A stretch of 42,086 bases of DNA from Gemmatimonadota bacterium (GTDB taxonomy: Bacteria; Gemmatimonadota; Gemmatimonadetes; Longimicrobiales; Gaopeijiaceae), in assembly GCA_022340865.1 (NCBI GenBank), contig JAJDNC010000057.1:1-42086 (forward strand), in the 5' to 3' direction. Positions 1-7,682 of this stretch are shown here, one piece after another. Made by a program: the position numbers and the translations under genes. The notes beneath the pieces were generated by a model. It searched no databases. It was given only the letters and a program-made list of their open reading frames with translations, and was not told where the DNA came from. Within the stretch, counting starts at the first letter, position 1, and each line of letters starts with the position of its first letter.

Positions 1-8
1 CTCCTCGC

Positions 9-2084
9 TCAGACCGCCGGGAAGCCCATCCAGAGCCAGTATCCGAGAATCGCCCACAGCCAGAGCACGGTGAAGCTGATGAGCAGCACGAAGAACCCGT
101 GCTTGAAGAAGTCCGCCAGCGTGACGAGCTGCTCACCCGTGTTGGGGTCCTTCGCCATGGCGTAGGCCAGCGCGTTGGACGGGGTCCCGATGATGAGCAT
201 ATGCGCGTACGAGGATGCGAACGCCGTGGCGAAGCCCACCATCCAGGGGTGCACGTGCGCCACCGTCGCCATGGGCACGGTGATGGGGCCGATGGCGGCC
301 ACGGTGGCCCCGTCGCTCATGAAGTTGGTGGCGACGCCGGTGAACAGCGACGACGCGATGGCCAGCCCGGAGCCGCCGCGCATGAAGTCCGGGAGGATGG
401 AGACGAACCGGTCCGCGGCGAAGAGAGCCGCTCCGGTGGCGGCCAGCCCCGCCCCGATGGCGGTGGCGCCCGCGTACAGCATCACCACCTCCCAGTGGAT
501 GGACTGCATGTCCTTCCACGAGAGGACCCGGAAGACGTTCAGGAGCACCAGCCCGAGGAGCACGGGCCCGCCCATGCCCAGGGAGCCGCTCTCCGTGATC
601 CACAGCACAACCACCAGGAGGAGGACCGCCCCGGTGATGTACTCGCTCCGGGTCATGGGCCCGATCTTCTCGGCCGCTCGCTTCACCTCGGCGGCGATGT
701 CCAGCTTCGGCACCGCCACCTTCCGCCTCAGGAAGAAGAGGAAGTAGAGACCCACCGCGAACGACATCACCGGCACCAGCGGCAGCCCGTACTTCACCCA
801 TTGGCCGAACGTCGGTGCCACGCCGTAGTCGGCGAGGATCCCCACCATGATGGCGTTGCGCCCGCCGGCCGCCGGCGAGCCCGGCCCGCCGGTGTTGGCG
901 GCGTAGCACAACGCCAGGGCCAGCAGGACCATGAGGTTGCGGTCGCGCTTGAGCCCGGTGCTCCTGAGCGCGCTGGCGTATACCATCACGAACAGCGGCA
1001 TGGTGAACGCCACCAACGCGTGCTCCGAGAAAAAGCCGCACGACACGGACAGCAGCGGCATGAACACGAGCAGGAAGAGCGCCAGGTTGCGCGCCGGCGC
1101 CAGCAGCAGGAGGCCGATGCGGCGGTCCAGGCCCGTTCGGGTCACCGCCTTGGACATCGCCAGCACGCCGAAGATGAACAGCACGGCGTCCTTGGCGAAC
1201 GCCTGCGCCACGCCGTCCGGCCGGAAGATGCCGAAGAAGTACAGGGAAGCCGCCACGAAGATGGTGGTCACCGCGACCGGCACGGCGCCCGTGGCCCAGA
1301 AGAGTGCCGCAACCACCAGCGTCGCCAGCACGACCATCGCCCGACGCGCCACCTGCTCGGGTGACAGCGGTACCTTGGCGTGCGAGCCGTCGGCCTCCAC
1401 GACGTCCCGATCGAGCTTGTTCTTCCCGCTGTAGTATCCGGCGATGTTCTGGCCGGCGCTCATGTCGCGGTACGAGGCGTACCCCATGATGGGGTCGGCA
1501 CTCTCGAATCCCGATATGGTCTGCGCCGTGGTCGGGGTCTTGGGCGCGCCCACCAGCTCCACGAGCCGTCGTGGCGGATTGGGGATCGTGAGGGCGCAGA
1601 AGAAGACGACTCCGAGGACGATGAAGAGAGGCCGGGAGTTGTGGCTGCCCAGGAACCAGCGCAGGGTGGTCGCCCGCTCCTCGGGACGGTGCACCATCTC
1701 GTGCCGGGCGCGCGCGTAGCCCACCTCCTCCTTCGCCTCGTCCAGAACCGCCGCCAGCTCCTCGACCTCGCACGGCTTCTGCAGGTACTTGAACGCCTCC
1801 AGACGCCCGGCCTCCTTGGCCGACTCCAGGCTGCCGTGGCCGGTGAGCATCACGGCCTGAATGGCGGGGTTGAACGCACGCAGCTCCCTGAGCGTCTGGA
1901 TGCCGTCCATGCCGGGCATCCGCAGGTCCAGCACCGCGATGTCGATATCGCCGTCCTGGCGCACCCGGCGGATGGCTTCCTCGCCGCTGCCCACGTCCAC
2001 CACGTCGTAGCCGCGGGCTCGGAGCCGCTTGGCGAGTGAGGTGCGGAAGCGCTCCTCGTCGTCCACGAAGAGGATCTTGGACAT
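9..2084 (-). CDS. Receiver domain fused to SLC13/DASS-family permease
   Basis: The first ~120 residues are a complete response-regulator receiver: acidic pocket D8/D9/E10, phosphoacceptor D53 in LDLRMPG, T81 and K103. A short linker leads into a polytopic SLC13 (DASS) anion transporter from about residue 153 to 691. Family landmarks are the glycine-rich NTGGPGSP loop and GTPSNALAY near the C terminus. At the two positions where characterised DASS carriers have the Na+/substrate SNT motifs, this protein reads S353-E354-H355 and S590-D591-G592, so substrate and coupling ion cannot be assigned. It is the last gene of the ten-gene locus and starts 8 bp after the CBS gene. The frame is continuous across the junction. 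My inference is that phosphorylation of the receiver gates or scaffolds the transporter; this fusion is not one I recognise as described. Confidence 0.9.
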   Translation of the reverse strand: MSKILFVDDEERFRTSLAKRLRARGYDVVDVGSGEEAIRRVRQDGDIDIAVLDLRMPGMDGIQTLRELRAFNPAIQAVMLTGHGSLESAKEAGRLEAFKYLQKPCEVEELAAVLDEAKEEVGYARARHEMVHRPEERATTLRWFLGSHNSRPLFIVLGVVFFCALTIPNPPRRLVELVGAPKTPTTAQTISGFESADPIMGYASYRDMSAGQNIAGYYSGKNKLDRDVVEADGSHAKVPLSPEQVARRAMVVLATLVVAALFWATGAVPVAVTTIFVAASLYFFGIFRPDGVAQAFAKDAVLFIFGVLAMSKAVTRTGLDRRIGLLLLAPARNLALFLLVFMPLLSVSCGFFSEHALVAFTMPLFVMVYASALRSTGLKRDRNLMVLLALALCYAANTGGPGSPAAGGRNAIMVGILADYGVAPTFGQWVKYGLPLVPVMSFAVGLYFLFFLRRKVAVPKLDIAAEVKRAAEKIGPMTRSEYITGAVLLLVVVLWITESGSLGMGGPVLLGLVLLNVFRVLSWKDMQSIHWEVVMLYAGATAIGAGLAATGAALFAADRFVSILPDFMRGGSGLAIASSLFTGVATNFMSDGATVAAIGPITVPMATVAHVHPWMVGFATAFASSYAHMLIIGTPSNALAYAMAKDPNTGEQLVTLADFFKHGFFVLLISFTVLWLWAILGYWLWMGFPAV

Positions 2085-2092
2085 GGCGCCGC

Positions 2093-2653
2093 CTAACCCT
2101 CTCCGCCGGGTCGGTCTCCCTGCATGATCTCCCGGGAGAGCTCGTCGAAGAAGTCGCTCAGCCTCAGGATCCCCACCGTCTCCCTTTCGCGGGTGACCAG
2201 CAGGGAGAGGGTCTGTTGTGCCAGGAACATCGGGATGGCGTCCGAGAGCGGCGCCCGTTCACGGATGCTCACCGTGACAGGCGTCATGACGTCCCCGACG
2301 ACTACGTTGCGCGCCCGCTCGCATACGTCCACGAAGTCCCCGATGAGGAAGTCGAGCATGTGCATGGACGCGTCCCTGAAGTCGTCGTCCACTCCGGCGC
2401 GGTCGAAGAGGTCCTGAGCTGCTCGCGCCTTCCTCTCGGGGAGCAGCGCGCGCAGGAAGGCGAAGTGGTGCATCTTTCCGATGATGCGACCGGCGCGATC
2501 GCGAACCAGGATGGCGCGATGGGGCTGCCGGCCCGGGGGGACCTTCTCCTGGGATTCCTGGAGCGCCCGGAGGGCATCGACGATGGTGGCGGCGGCATCC
2601 ACCACGGCGTACTCCGACAGCGGCACCATGATGTCCGCGACTGTCTTTACCAT
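2093..2653 (-). CDS. Paired CBS-domain protein
   Basis: A 186-residue soluble protein with two CBS motifs. The first begins near residue 6 (ADIMVPLSEYAVV) and ends with the RIIGKMHHFAFL segment. The second runs from about residue 119 (VVGDVMTPVTVSI) to the GILRLSDFFDEL segment. CBS pairs (Bateman modules) commonly bind adenine nucleotides or other adenosyl ligands and regulate partner proteins, often transporters. No catalytic domain is attached. It lies between the second histidine kinase gene (25 bp) and the receiver-transporter fusion (8 bp), so co-transcription is likely. An energy-status sensor acting on the kinase or the permease is a reasonable inference. It is a distant paralogue of the CBS gene at 6284-6847, with the same MIMVPL/IMIPL-type opening. 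Confidence 0.85.
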   Translation of the reverse strand: MVKTVADIMVPLSEYAVVDAAATIVDALRALQESQEKVPPGRQPHRAILVRDRAGRIIGKMHHFAFLRALLPERKARAAQDLFDRAGVDDDFRDASMHMLDFLIGDFVDVCERARNVVVGDVMTPVTVSIRERAPLSDAIPMFLAQQTLSLLVTRERETVGILRLSDFFDELSREIMQGDRPGGEG

Positions 2654-2678
2654 GGACCCTACTCCGGTTCTCCTCTGA

Positions 2679-4436
2679 TCAGGCCGCTGCGAGAGGGAGC
2701 TTCACGGTGAAGGTGCTGCCCTTACCGGGGGCGCTGACGACGTAGAACGCCCCGCCGAAGTCCCGGATGATCGTGTAGCTGACGCTCAGGCCCAGGCCCG
2801 TCCCCCTGCCCGGATCCTTGGTCGTGTAGAAGGGCATGAAGATCTTCTCGAGCTGCTCGGGGCTCATGCCGCACCCCGAGTCCTTGATGGAGATGGCCGC
2901 CTGGCCGTCCTCCAGGTGCGTGGTCACCCTGAGGCGGCCCCCGCCCGGCATGGCGTCCAAGGCGTTCTTCACCAGGTTCACGAAGACCTGCGCGAGCTGG
3001 TTCCGGTCGGTGAGGATCCCGGTGATGCCGCGGTCGTAGCTCCGCTCCACGAGCACGTTCGAGATGGCCAGCTCGTTGCCCAGCAGGACGTCGAGGACCT
3101 CGTCCAGGATGTCGTGCACGTCGTGGATCTGGACCTTCACCTCGCCGTGCCTGACGAACGTGAGGAGCTTGCGCGTGATGTCGCGGCAGCGGAACACGGC
3201 GTCGTGGATGGCGTCCAGGTGCTCGGCCAGATCGACGGGCTCGTCGTCCTCGTCGGCGAGCTCGGGGTCCAGCGAGTCCTTCAGCACGCCGACCTCTTCG
3301 GCGATGACGGCCAGCGGGTTGTTGATCTCGTGGGCGATCCCCGAGGCGAGCTCGCCCACGGAGGCGAGCTTGGCCGCGTGGACCAGCTGCCCCGACAGCT
3401 CCGCCTCGTGCTGCTCCACCGCGAGCTGTCTGCCCACGACCTGGCGGGTGCGCACGAGGATCACCACGCCCACGAAGAGGAACACCCCCAGGGACGCCAG
3501 CAGGGGCCGGCTCAGGACCACGGGCACGGCGGCATCGGCCTCGCTGCGCGCGTCGACCACCACCAACGCCCATGGCGTCTCCGTGAGCCACGCGTATGCG
3601 TAGTCCGGGCGTCCGGAGTCGCGTCCCCCTGCCACGAACCCCCTCCTGGGGGTAGCGGGTGGAGTGAAGAGGGAGGCCTCGAGAGGCTCACCCATGCGGG
3701 ACGCGGACAGCTGGAGCACGCCGGTTCCGTTCACCACTGCCGCCTTGACCTCGGTGGCGCCTTCCAGCGTCGTGAGATACTCGGACAGGCGCTCGGGAGA
3801 GAGGGCGGCGCGCAGGATCACGGGCGAGGGCCCCTGGTCGCGGCGCACCGCGATGGTGAAGTGCGGCTTGTCACGGAAGCCCAGGTAGATCGCCGTGATC
3901 ACCGAGGTCGTGCCGGGAGCGGACAGCTCCCGGAACCATGGCTCTTCCCCGTAGCTCACCGGAGCGGTGTAGCGCACCGGTCCGGCGTAGGCCACGAGCG
4001 CTCCGCCGGTCCCCACCACCCCCAGGTCCACGAAGGCGTCGCTCGCCCGGCGGAGCTCATCCAGGAAGGAGGACAGGTCCCGCCAGGTCGTGTCGGCTCC
4101 GAAGCGCGGATCCCCGAGGATGTTGCCCAGGTTGACCAGGCGCTCGCGGAGGAACAGGTCGAAGGTGCGTGCCTGGTGCTCCGCCAGCCCCTGCAGGTGG
4201 GCCCGCAGGCTGTCCCGCTGCACGTTCCGGTACTGGAGCTGGAAGAAGACGGCCAGCAGGATCAGCGGCACGAAGTAGAGCAGCACGAGCCGGCCGAGGG
4301 TCTGCCAGAACAGCTCGCGGGAACGCTGCTCTCCCGTCGAGCCAGGGCCCTTCTCCGAGGACTCGGGCATTCCGGACTCTATGAGTGCCGGCCGGATGTC
4401 CGGAGCAGCGTACACCCGGCTGGGGCCAGCCGACAC
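2679..4436 (-). CDS. Sensor histidine kinase with periplasmic CACHE-type domain
   Basis: A membrane-bound histidine kinase. TM1 is near residues 47-66, a periplasmic CACHE-like sensor spans about 67-308 (FVDLGVVG, VAYAGP and EEPWF motifs), and TM2 is near 312-329. The kinase core has H369 in the H box (ASGIAHEINNPL), the N box NLVKNALDAM, the G1 box DSGCGM and the GTGLGLS G2 box, so it should be active. No receiver is attached. The sensor type suggests detection of small organic acids or amino acids outside the membrane, but the ligand is unknown. The start used is GTG with GGGG 4 bp upstream; an in-frame ATG at 4370 is an alternative. It shares sensor and core layout with the kinase at 7683-9395, so the two are probably paralogues within one locus. 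Confidence 0.9.
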   Translation of the reverse strand: MSAGPSRVYAAPDIRPALIESGMPESSEKGPGSTGEQRSRELFWQTLGRLVLLYFVPLILLAVFFQLQYRNVQRDSLRAHLQGLAEHQARTFDLFLRERLVNLGNILGDPRFGADTTWRDLSSFLDELRRASDAFVDLGVVGTGGALVAYAGPVRYTAPVSYGEEPWFRELSAPGTTSVITAIYLGFRDKPHFTIAVRRDQGPSPVILRAALSPERLSEYLTTLEGATEVKAAVVNGTGVLQLSASRMGEPLEASLFTPPATPRRGFVAGGRDSGRPDYAYAWLTETPWALVVVDARSEADAAVPVVLSRPLLASLGVFLFVGVVILVRTRQVVGRQLAVEQHEAELSGQLVHAAKLASVGELASGIAHEINNPLAVIAEEVGVLKDSLDPELADEDDEPVDLAEHLDAIHDAVFRCRDITRKLLTFVRHGEVKVQIHDVHDILDEVLDVLLGNELAISNVLVERSYDRGITGILTDRNQLAQVFVNLVKNALDAMPGGGRLRVTTHLEDGQAAISIKDSGCGMSPEQLEKIFMPFYTTKDPGRGTGLGLSVSYTIIRDFGGAFYVVSAPGKGSTFTVKLPLAAA

Positions 4437-4450
4437 GAACCCCGGAGGGA

Positions 4451-4467
4451 GCGGCCCCGAGGGCCGC
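4451..4467. repeat. Stem-loop in the leader of the second kinase gene
   Basis: Perfect 7-bp inverted repeat GCGGCCC / GGGCCGC with a 3-nt loop, just upstream of the GTG start at 4436. It could hinder or tune translation initiation of the kinase; this is inference from position only. Confidence 0.4.
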
Positions 4468-4488
4468 GCCGGGGTGGCAGGGGAATCG

Positions 4489-4503
4489 TGATAAAAATAT
4501 CGG
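4489..4503 (-). promoter_or_regulatory. AT-rich island, possible internal promoter
   Basis: An isolated A/T run (TGATAAAAATATCG on the plus strand) in very GC-rich DNA between the first permease gene and the second kinase gene. Read on the minus strand it offers a weak -10-like TATTTT. No good -35 is visible. It may give the last three genes of the locus (kinase, CBS, receiver-permease) their own transcription start. Confidence 0.3.
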
Positions 4504-4515
4504 ATCTGCGGCTAA

Positions 4516-4533
4516 GGCCGCCAGGGGGCGGCC
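4516..4533 (-). terminator. Terminator-like hairpin after the SLC13 permease gene
   Basis: Perfect 7-bp stem GGCCGCC / GGCGGCC with a 4-nt loop, 89 bp downstream of the permease stop on the minus strand. It is followed by TTAG rather than a true U-tract, so termination would be weak or partial. With the AT island next to it, this 185-bp gap may divide the locus into two transcription units. Confidence 0.4.
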
Positions 4534-4621
4534 GGCCGCCAACACCGCGCTGGCCTCATGGCGGCACGCAGCGACGCGACGGGGCCGGCGGGACCGCGCG
4601 ACCGTGGCCGGCGAGGCCTCC

Positions 4622-6217
4622 TCACCCTCCTGACAGCACCGGCATGCCCATCATGGGCCAGATCAGCCACACGAACACCGCCAGAACCGCCATGAGCACC
4701 CCGCTGGCCGGAAGCCCCGTGACGAAGAACTCCTTGGCCGTGAACTGACGGCTGCCATACGCGATGGCATTGGGCGCCGCCCCCACCAGGAGCAGGAAGG
4801 GCATGCCCGCGGTCACCAGCGAGGCGAAGACCACCACGTCCGGGGCCACCCCCAGGTAGGGGGCGATCACCAGCGCCACCGGCATGCTGATGGCGATGGC
4901 CGCCACGTTCATGATGACGTTGGTCATGACCAGGACGAACGCCGCTATGCCCAGGACGAACACCAGCCAGCTGGCCTCGGCGAAGAGCCCCAGCCACTTC
5001 ACGGCGAGCCACTCCGCGGCCCCGGTGCGCCACAGGCACAGGCCTATGCTCATGGCGCCCCCGAACAGGAAGACGATGTTCCAGGAAGCCCCCTCCAGGT
5101 CCTCCAGGGTGAGGACCTTGAGCAGGAAGAGCAGGACGATGGGCACCAGGATGATGGCGCTCTTGTCCAGCGGCTCGAGGGCGGGAACGAACGAGCGCAA
5201 GCTGAGAACGGCGATGGTACCGAGGATGAGCACCAGCGACACGATCTCGTTGCGGCTGACGGGCCCCAGTGTGGCGTACAGCCGGTTCACGCGGTCCCGG
5301 AGGCCGGGAATGGTCTTCCTCTCCGGCGGATACCAGAGCATGAAGAAGAGCCAGAGCAGCACGACCATCACCGCACCCACCGGGAGCATGAAGTACGTGA
5401 GATGGAAGAAGTCGATCTGGCGTCCGGTGATGTCGTAGAAGAAGCCGACGGCCACCGCGCCGCGGGCCGCGCCGAGGAGGGTGATGATGCTGCCGGCGCC
5501 GGCCACGAACGCCATGCCCATGAACAGGCCCTTGCCGAAGCGGGTCGGAGTCGACTCCTCCGTGTACAGGGCGTAGATGGCCAGGAACAGCGGATATACG
5601 GTGGCCGCCACGGCCGTGTGTGCCATGATGAGCGTGAGGCCCGCGGTCATGACGAAGCAGCCCAGGTAGATCATGCTCGTCCGCTCGCCGACCACGGAGA
5701 GCATCTTGTACGCCACGCGCCGTGTGAGGCCGGTCTTGGTGAAGACCATGCCGATCATGAGCGAGCCGAAGATGAACCACACCGACGGGTCCATGAAGTC
5801 GGTGAAGGCCTCGCGCGCCGGGCGGATGAGGAAGAGCGCCTGCACCACCCCGATAGCGATGGCCGTGACGCCGATGGGGATCACCTCCGTCACCCACCAG
5901 GTGGCCGCCAGGAAGAAGAGCGCGAGGGCGGCCTTGCCCTCGCGGGTGAGGGCGAAGGCCTTGCCCTGGGGGTCGACGGCGGGTCCCGGGAGGGGTGCGA
6001 GGTACACCCCGGCGAAGAGGCCCACCCCCAACAGGATCAGAGCGACGCGCTTCCAGTCGACGCCGGTGGGCGTGGCCTCCCCGGGTTCGCTCGGCCCGCC
6101 GCGCTCACGCCGGCCGGGTCGGCCCAGGTCGCGTCGGCGCCGCGTCGCATCGAGGGCTTCTCGCCGGACTTCTTCCGACGCCGCCGCGACGGCACCAGGG
6201 GACGGATCTATCGTCAT
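4622..6217 (-). CDS. SLC13/DASS-family anion permease
   Basis: A polytopic membrane transporter of 531 residues with a charged cytoplasmic N-terminal tail of about 50 residues and roughly 11-12 hydrophobic segments. Family landmarks are TEVIPIGVTAI, DPSVWFIFGSLMIG, a second repeat beginning WNIVFLFGGAMSIG, and GAAPNAIAYGS near the end. Characterised members move di- and tricarboxylates or sulfate with Na+. The SNT positions here read A199-H200-T201 and M436-N437-V438, so one conserved Asn is kept and one is replaced by His, leaving the specificity open. Unlike its partner at 9-2084 it has no receiver. A CBS gene ends 66 bp upstream, across a 13-bp hairpin. The start has only a distant GAGG, so the N terminus is provisional. 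Confidence 0.88.
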   Translation of the reverse strand: MTIDPSPGAVAAASEEVRREALDATRRRRDLGRPGRRERGGPSEPGEATPTGVDWKRVALILLGVGLFAGVYLAPLPGPAVDPQGKAFALTREGKAALALFFLAATWWVTEVIPIGVTAIAIGVVQALFLIRPAREAFTDFMDPSVWFIFGSLMIGMVFTKTGLTRRVAYKMLSVVGERTSMIYLGCFVMTAGLTLIMAHTAVAATVYPLFLAIYALYTEESTPTRFGKGLFMGMAFVAGAGSIITLLGAARGAVAVGFFYDITGRQIDFFHLTYFMLPVGAVMVVLLWLFFMLWYPPERKTIPGLRDRVNRLYATLGPVSRNEIVSLVLILGTIAVLSLRSFVPALEPLDKSAIILVPIVLLFLLKVLTLEDLEGASWNIVFLFGGAMSIGLCLWRTGAAEWLAVKWLGLFAEASWLVFVLGIAAFVLVMTNVIMNVAAIAISMPVALVIAPYLGVAPDVVVFASLVTAGMPFLLLVGAAPNAIAYGSRQFTAKEFFVTGLPASGVLMAVLAVFVWLIWPMMGMPVLSGG

Positions 6218-6251
6218 GTCAGTGACAACCTCGGCAAGGCGTGCCCCGCCG

Positions 6252-6283
6252 GGGTCGCGGCCGCCGTCAAGCGGCCGCGACCC
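6252..6283. repeat. Perfect 13-bp hairpin between CBS and permease genes
   Basis: Inverted repeat GGGTCGCGGCCGC / GCGGCCGCGACCC with a 6-nt loop, directly abutting the CBS stop codon at 6284. No U-tract follows on the minus strand, so a classical intrinsic terminator is unlikely. An mRNA-stabilising or processing element that sets different levels of the signalling genes and the permease fits better. Confidence 0.6.
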
Positions 6284-6847
6284 TCATGCGTCGCCGCCCT
6301 CCAACAGCTGTGCCAGCTCGTGGAACACGTCCACGGATCGGATCACCCCCAGCACGCGCCCGCCCCGCACCACCGGAAGGAGGCTCTGGTTGAGGGATAC
6401 CATCTCGTAGACCGCCTTCATGATGTGATCGTCGGGATCGACGGTCGCCGCTACCGGCAGCATCACCTCCCGCACGGATCGCTCCGCCTGCCCCCGGACC
6501 CCCTTCACCATCCTGTCGAAGGCGAGCTCCGAGAGGTTCGGATCCACGGCGACGTCGAAGAGCTTCTTCTGGTACTCCATCCTCTGGCTGATCAGGAACT
6601 TAGGCTCCAGCCCGCGCAGGATGTCGCGTCTACGCAGGATGCCGACCAGCTCGTCCCGGCTTCCCAGCACCAGCAGGACCCGGGGGAGGGAGCGGCGATG
6701 TCCCCTCTCGATGTGCGCCGCCTCCATGGTGGATACGGCGCGCTTCAGCGTGTCGTCCGCGTGTACGGACGGGTAGTGCCCCAGAGGGATCATGATCTCC
6801 TTGACCAGCCTGGGGACATCTTCCCTCGCCGCCTCGTCCGTGCCCAT
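6284..6847 (-). CDS. Paired CBS-domain protein
   Basis: A 187-residue soluble protein with two CBS motifs. The first covers about residues 15-80 (VKEIMIPLGHYPSV, then DELVGILRRRDIL). The second covers about residues 120-180 (VREVMLPVAATV, then GRVLGVIRSVDVF). As in its paralogue at 2093-2653, the motifs are separated by about 35-40 charged residues and no enzymatic domain is attached. It begins 1 bp after the stop of the receiver gene at 6849, with AAGGGG upstream, so translation is probably coupled. In this locus each SLC13 permease is encoded just after a CBS gene, which suggests that each CBS protein regulates its neighbouring permease by binding a nucleotide; this is inferred from order alone. 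Confidence 0.85.
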   Translation of the reverse strand: MGTDEAAREDVPRLVKEIMIPLGHYPSVHADDTLKRAVSTMEAAHIERGHRRSLPRVLLVLGSRDELVGILRRRDILRGLEPKFLISQRMEYQKKLFDVAVDPNLSELAFDRMVKGVRGQAERSVREVMLPVAATVDPDDHIMKAVYEMVSLNQSLLPVVRGGRVLGVIRSVDVFHELAQLLEGGDA

Positions 6848-6848
6848 G

Positions 6849-7280
6849 TCACCACCCCTTCTTGCGGATGATGTCGGCGACCTTCTCCTCGATGCGCCGA
6901 TCCTCCAGCGACCAGCGCCGGGTCGCGGCGTCCTCGATCTTCTGCACCAACGTGTCGATGTCGGCGGGCTTCTCCAGGAGGTCCAGGGCGCCCAGCTTGA
7001 TGGCCGTCGCAGCCTGTTCCAGCGTGGCCCGCCCCGTGAGGAGGATCACCTGGAGGTCCGGGTTCAGGTCCAGGAGCCGCTCCAGGGTCTCGATCCCGTC
7101 CATGCCCGGCATGGCCATGTCCAAGAGGATGGCGTCGTAGCGGGTCTCCCCGGCCTTCACCAACGCGGCCGGCCCCGTCGCCGCCGTGTCCGCCTGGAGA
7201 CCCCGTGCGCCCAGGCGTTCCGCGAGGACGGCGACGAACTCCTCCTCGTCGTCCACCAGCAGCACTCTGTGGTCGCTCAT
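6849..7280 (-). CDS. Single-domain response regulator
   Basis: A stand-alone receiver (CheY/Spo0F type) of 143 residues. It has acidic residues D10/D11/E12, phosphoacceptor D54 in LLDMAMPG, switch residue T82 and K104 in LLEKPAD. About 25 residues follow the receiver fold and no DNA-binding or enzymatic output is present. Its ATG overlaps the stop of the upstream receiver gene by 4 bp and has a good AGGAGGAG ribosome binding site 8 bp upstream. It could act as a phosphate shuttle between kinases and the ChpT-like protein, or bind a target protein when phosphorylated. Which kinase feeds it cannot be read from sequence. Confidence 0.9.
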   Translation of the reverse strand: MSDHRVLLVDDEEEFVAVLAERLGARGLQADTAATGPAALVKAGETRYDAILLDMAMPGMDGIETLERLLDLNPDLQVILLTGRATLEQAATAIKLGALDLLEKPADIDTLVQKIEDAATRRWSLEDRRIEEKVADIIRKKGW

Positions 7281-7675
7281 CCGTCGCGCTCCTCCTGCCG
7301 CCGAGCATCTTCCCCGGATCCCGCCGAGCGCAGGATCAGAGCGAGCTCGTCGATCTTCACCGGCTTCATGAGGAAGTCGAAGGCCCCCGCCGCCATCCCC
7401 TCCTCCACGCTCGTCGGGGAGCCGTGCCCCGTGAGCAGGACGACCTCCAACCCGGGGTGCTCGCTCCTGATGCGTCTGATGACCTCGAGGCCACCGAGCC
7501 CGGGCATCTTCACGTCGAGCACCACTACGTCACACGGGGTCGTCTCGAGATCGGCCAGGGCGTCGGCACCGTTGGTGACGCCCCGGGCCTCGAAGCCCCG
7601 CAGGTTGAGCCTCTCCACGAGGGCGCTGACCAGCTCCTCCTCGTCATCCACGATCAGAACCCGGAACGCATCCAT
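7277..7675 (-). CDS. Single-domain response regulator
   Basis: A stand-alone receiver of 132 residues with D10/D11/E12, phosphoacceptor D54 (VLDVKMPG), LLTGHG carrying the conserved Thr, and the FLMKPV Lys. I chose the ATG at 7675, where the receiver fold begins (MDAFRVLIVDDEEE), 7 bp after the kinase stop. Longer readings would run into the kinase coding region and add low-complexity Arg/Ser residues. There is no output domain. It is the second of two adjacent lone receivers directly behind the CACHE kinase at 7683-9395, its probable phosphodonor. Confidence 0.9.
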   Translation of the reverse strand: MDAFRVLIVDDEEELVSALVERLNLRGFEARGVTNGADALADLETTPCDVVVLDVKMPGLGGLEVIRRIRSEHPGLEVVLLTGHGSPTSVEEGMAAGAFDFLMKPVKIDELALILRSAGSGEDARRQEERDG

Positions 7676-7682
7676 GTCGCCG

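Noticed and set aside
99..1773. Long open frames on the plus strand and in another minus-strand frame across the receiver-permease gene
   Set aside because: They are Arg/His/Gly-rich shadows produced by high GC third positions, with no domain and no ribosome binding site, opposite a clearly real gene.
9..2084. The receiver-permease fusion as an assembly artefact of two genes
   Set aside because: The frame is continuous, the linker is of normal length, and no internal ribosome binding site or stop remnant is visible. A single-base error cannot be excluded without reads.
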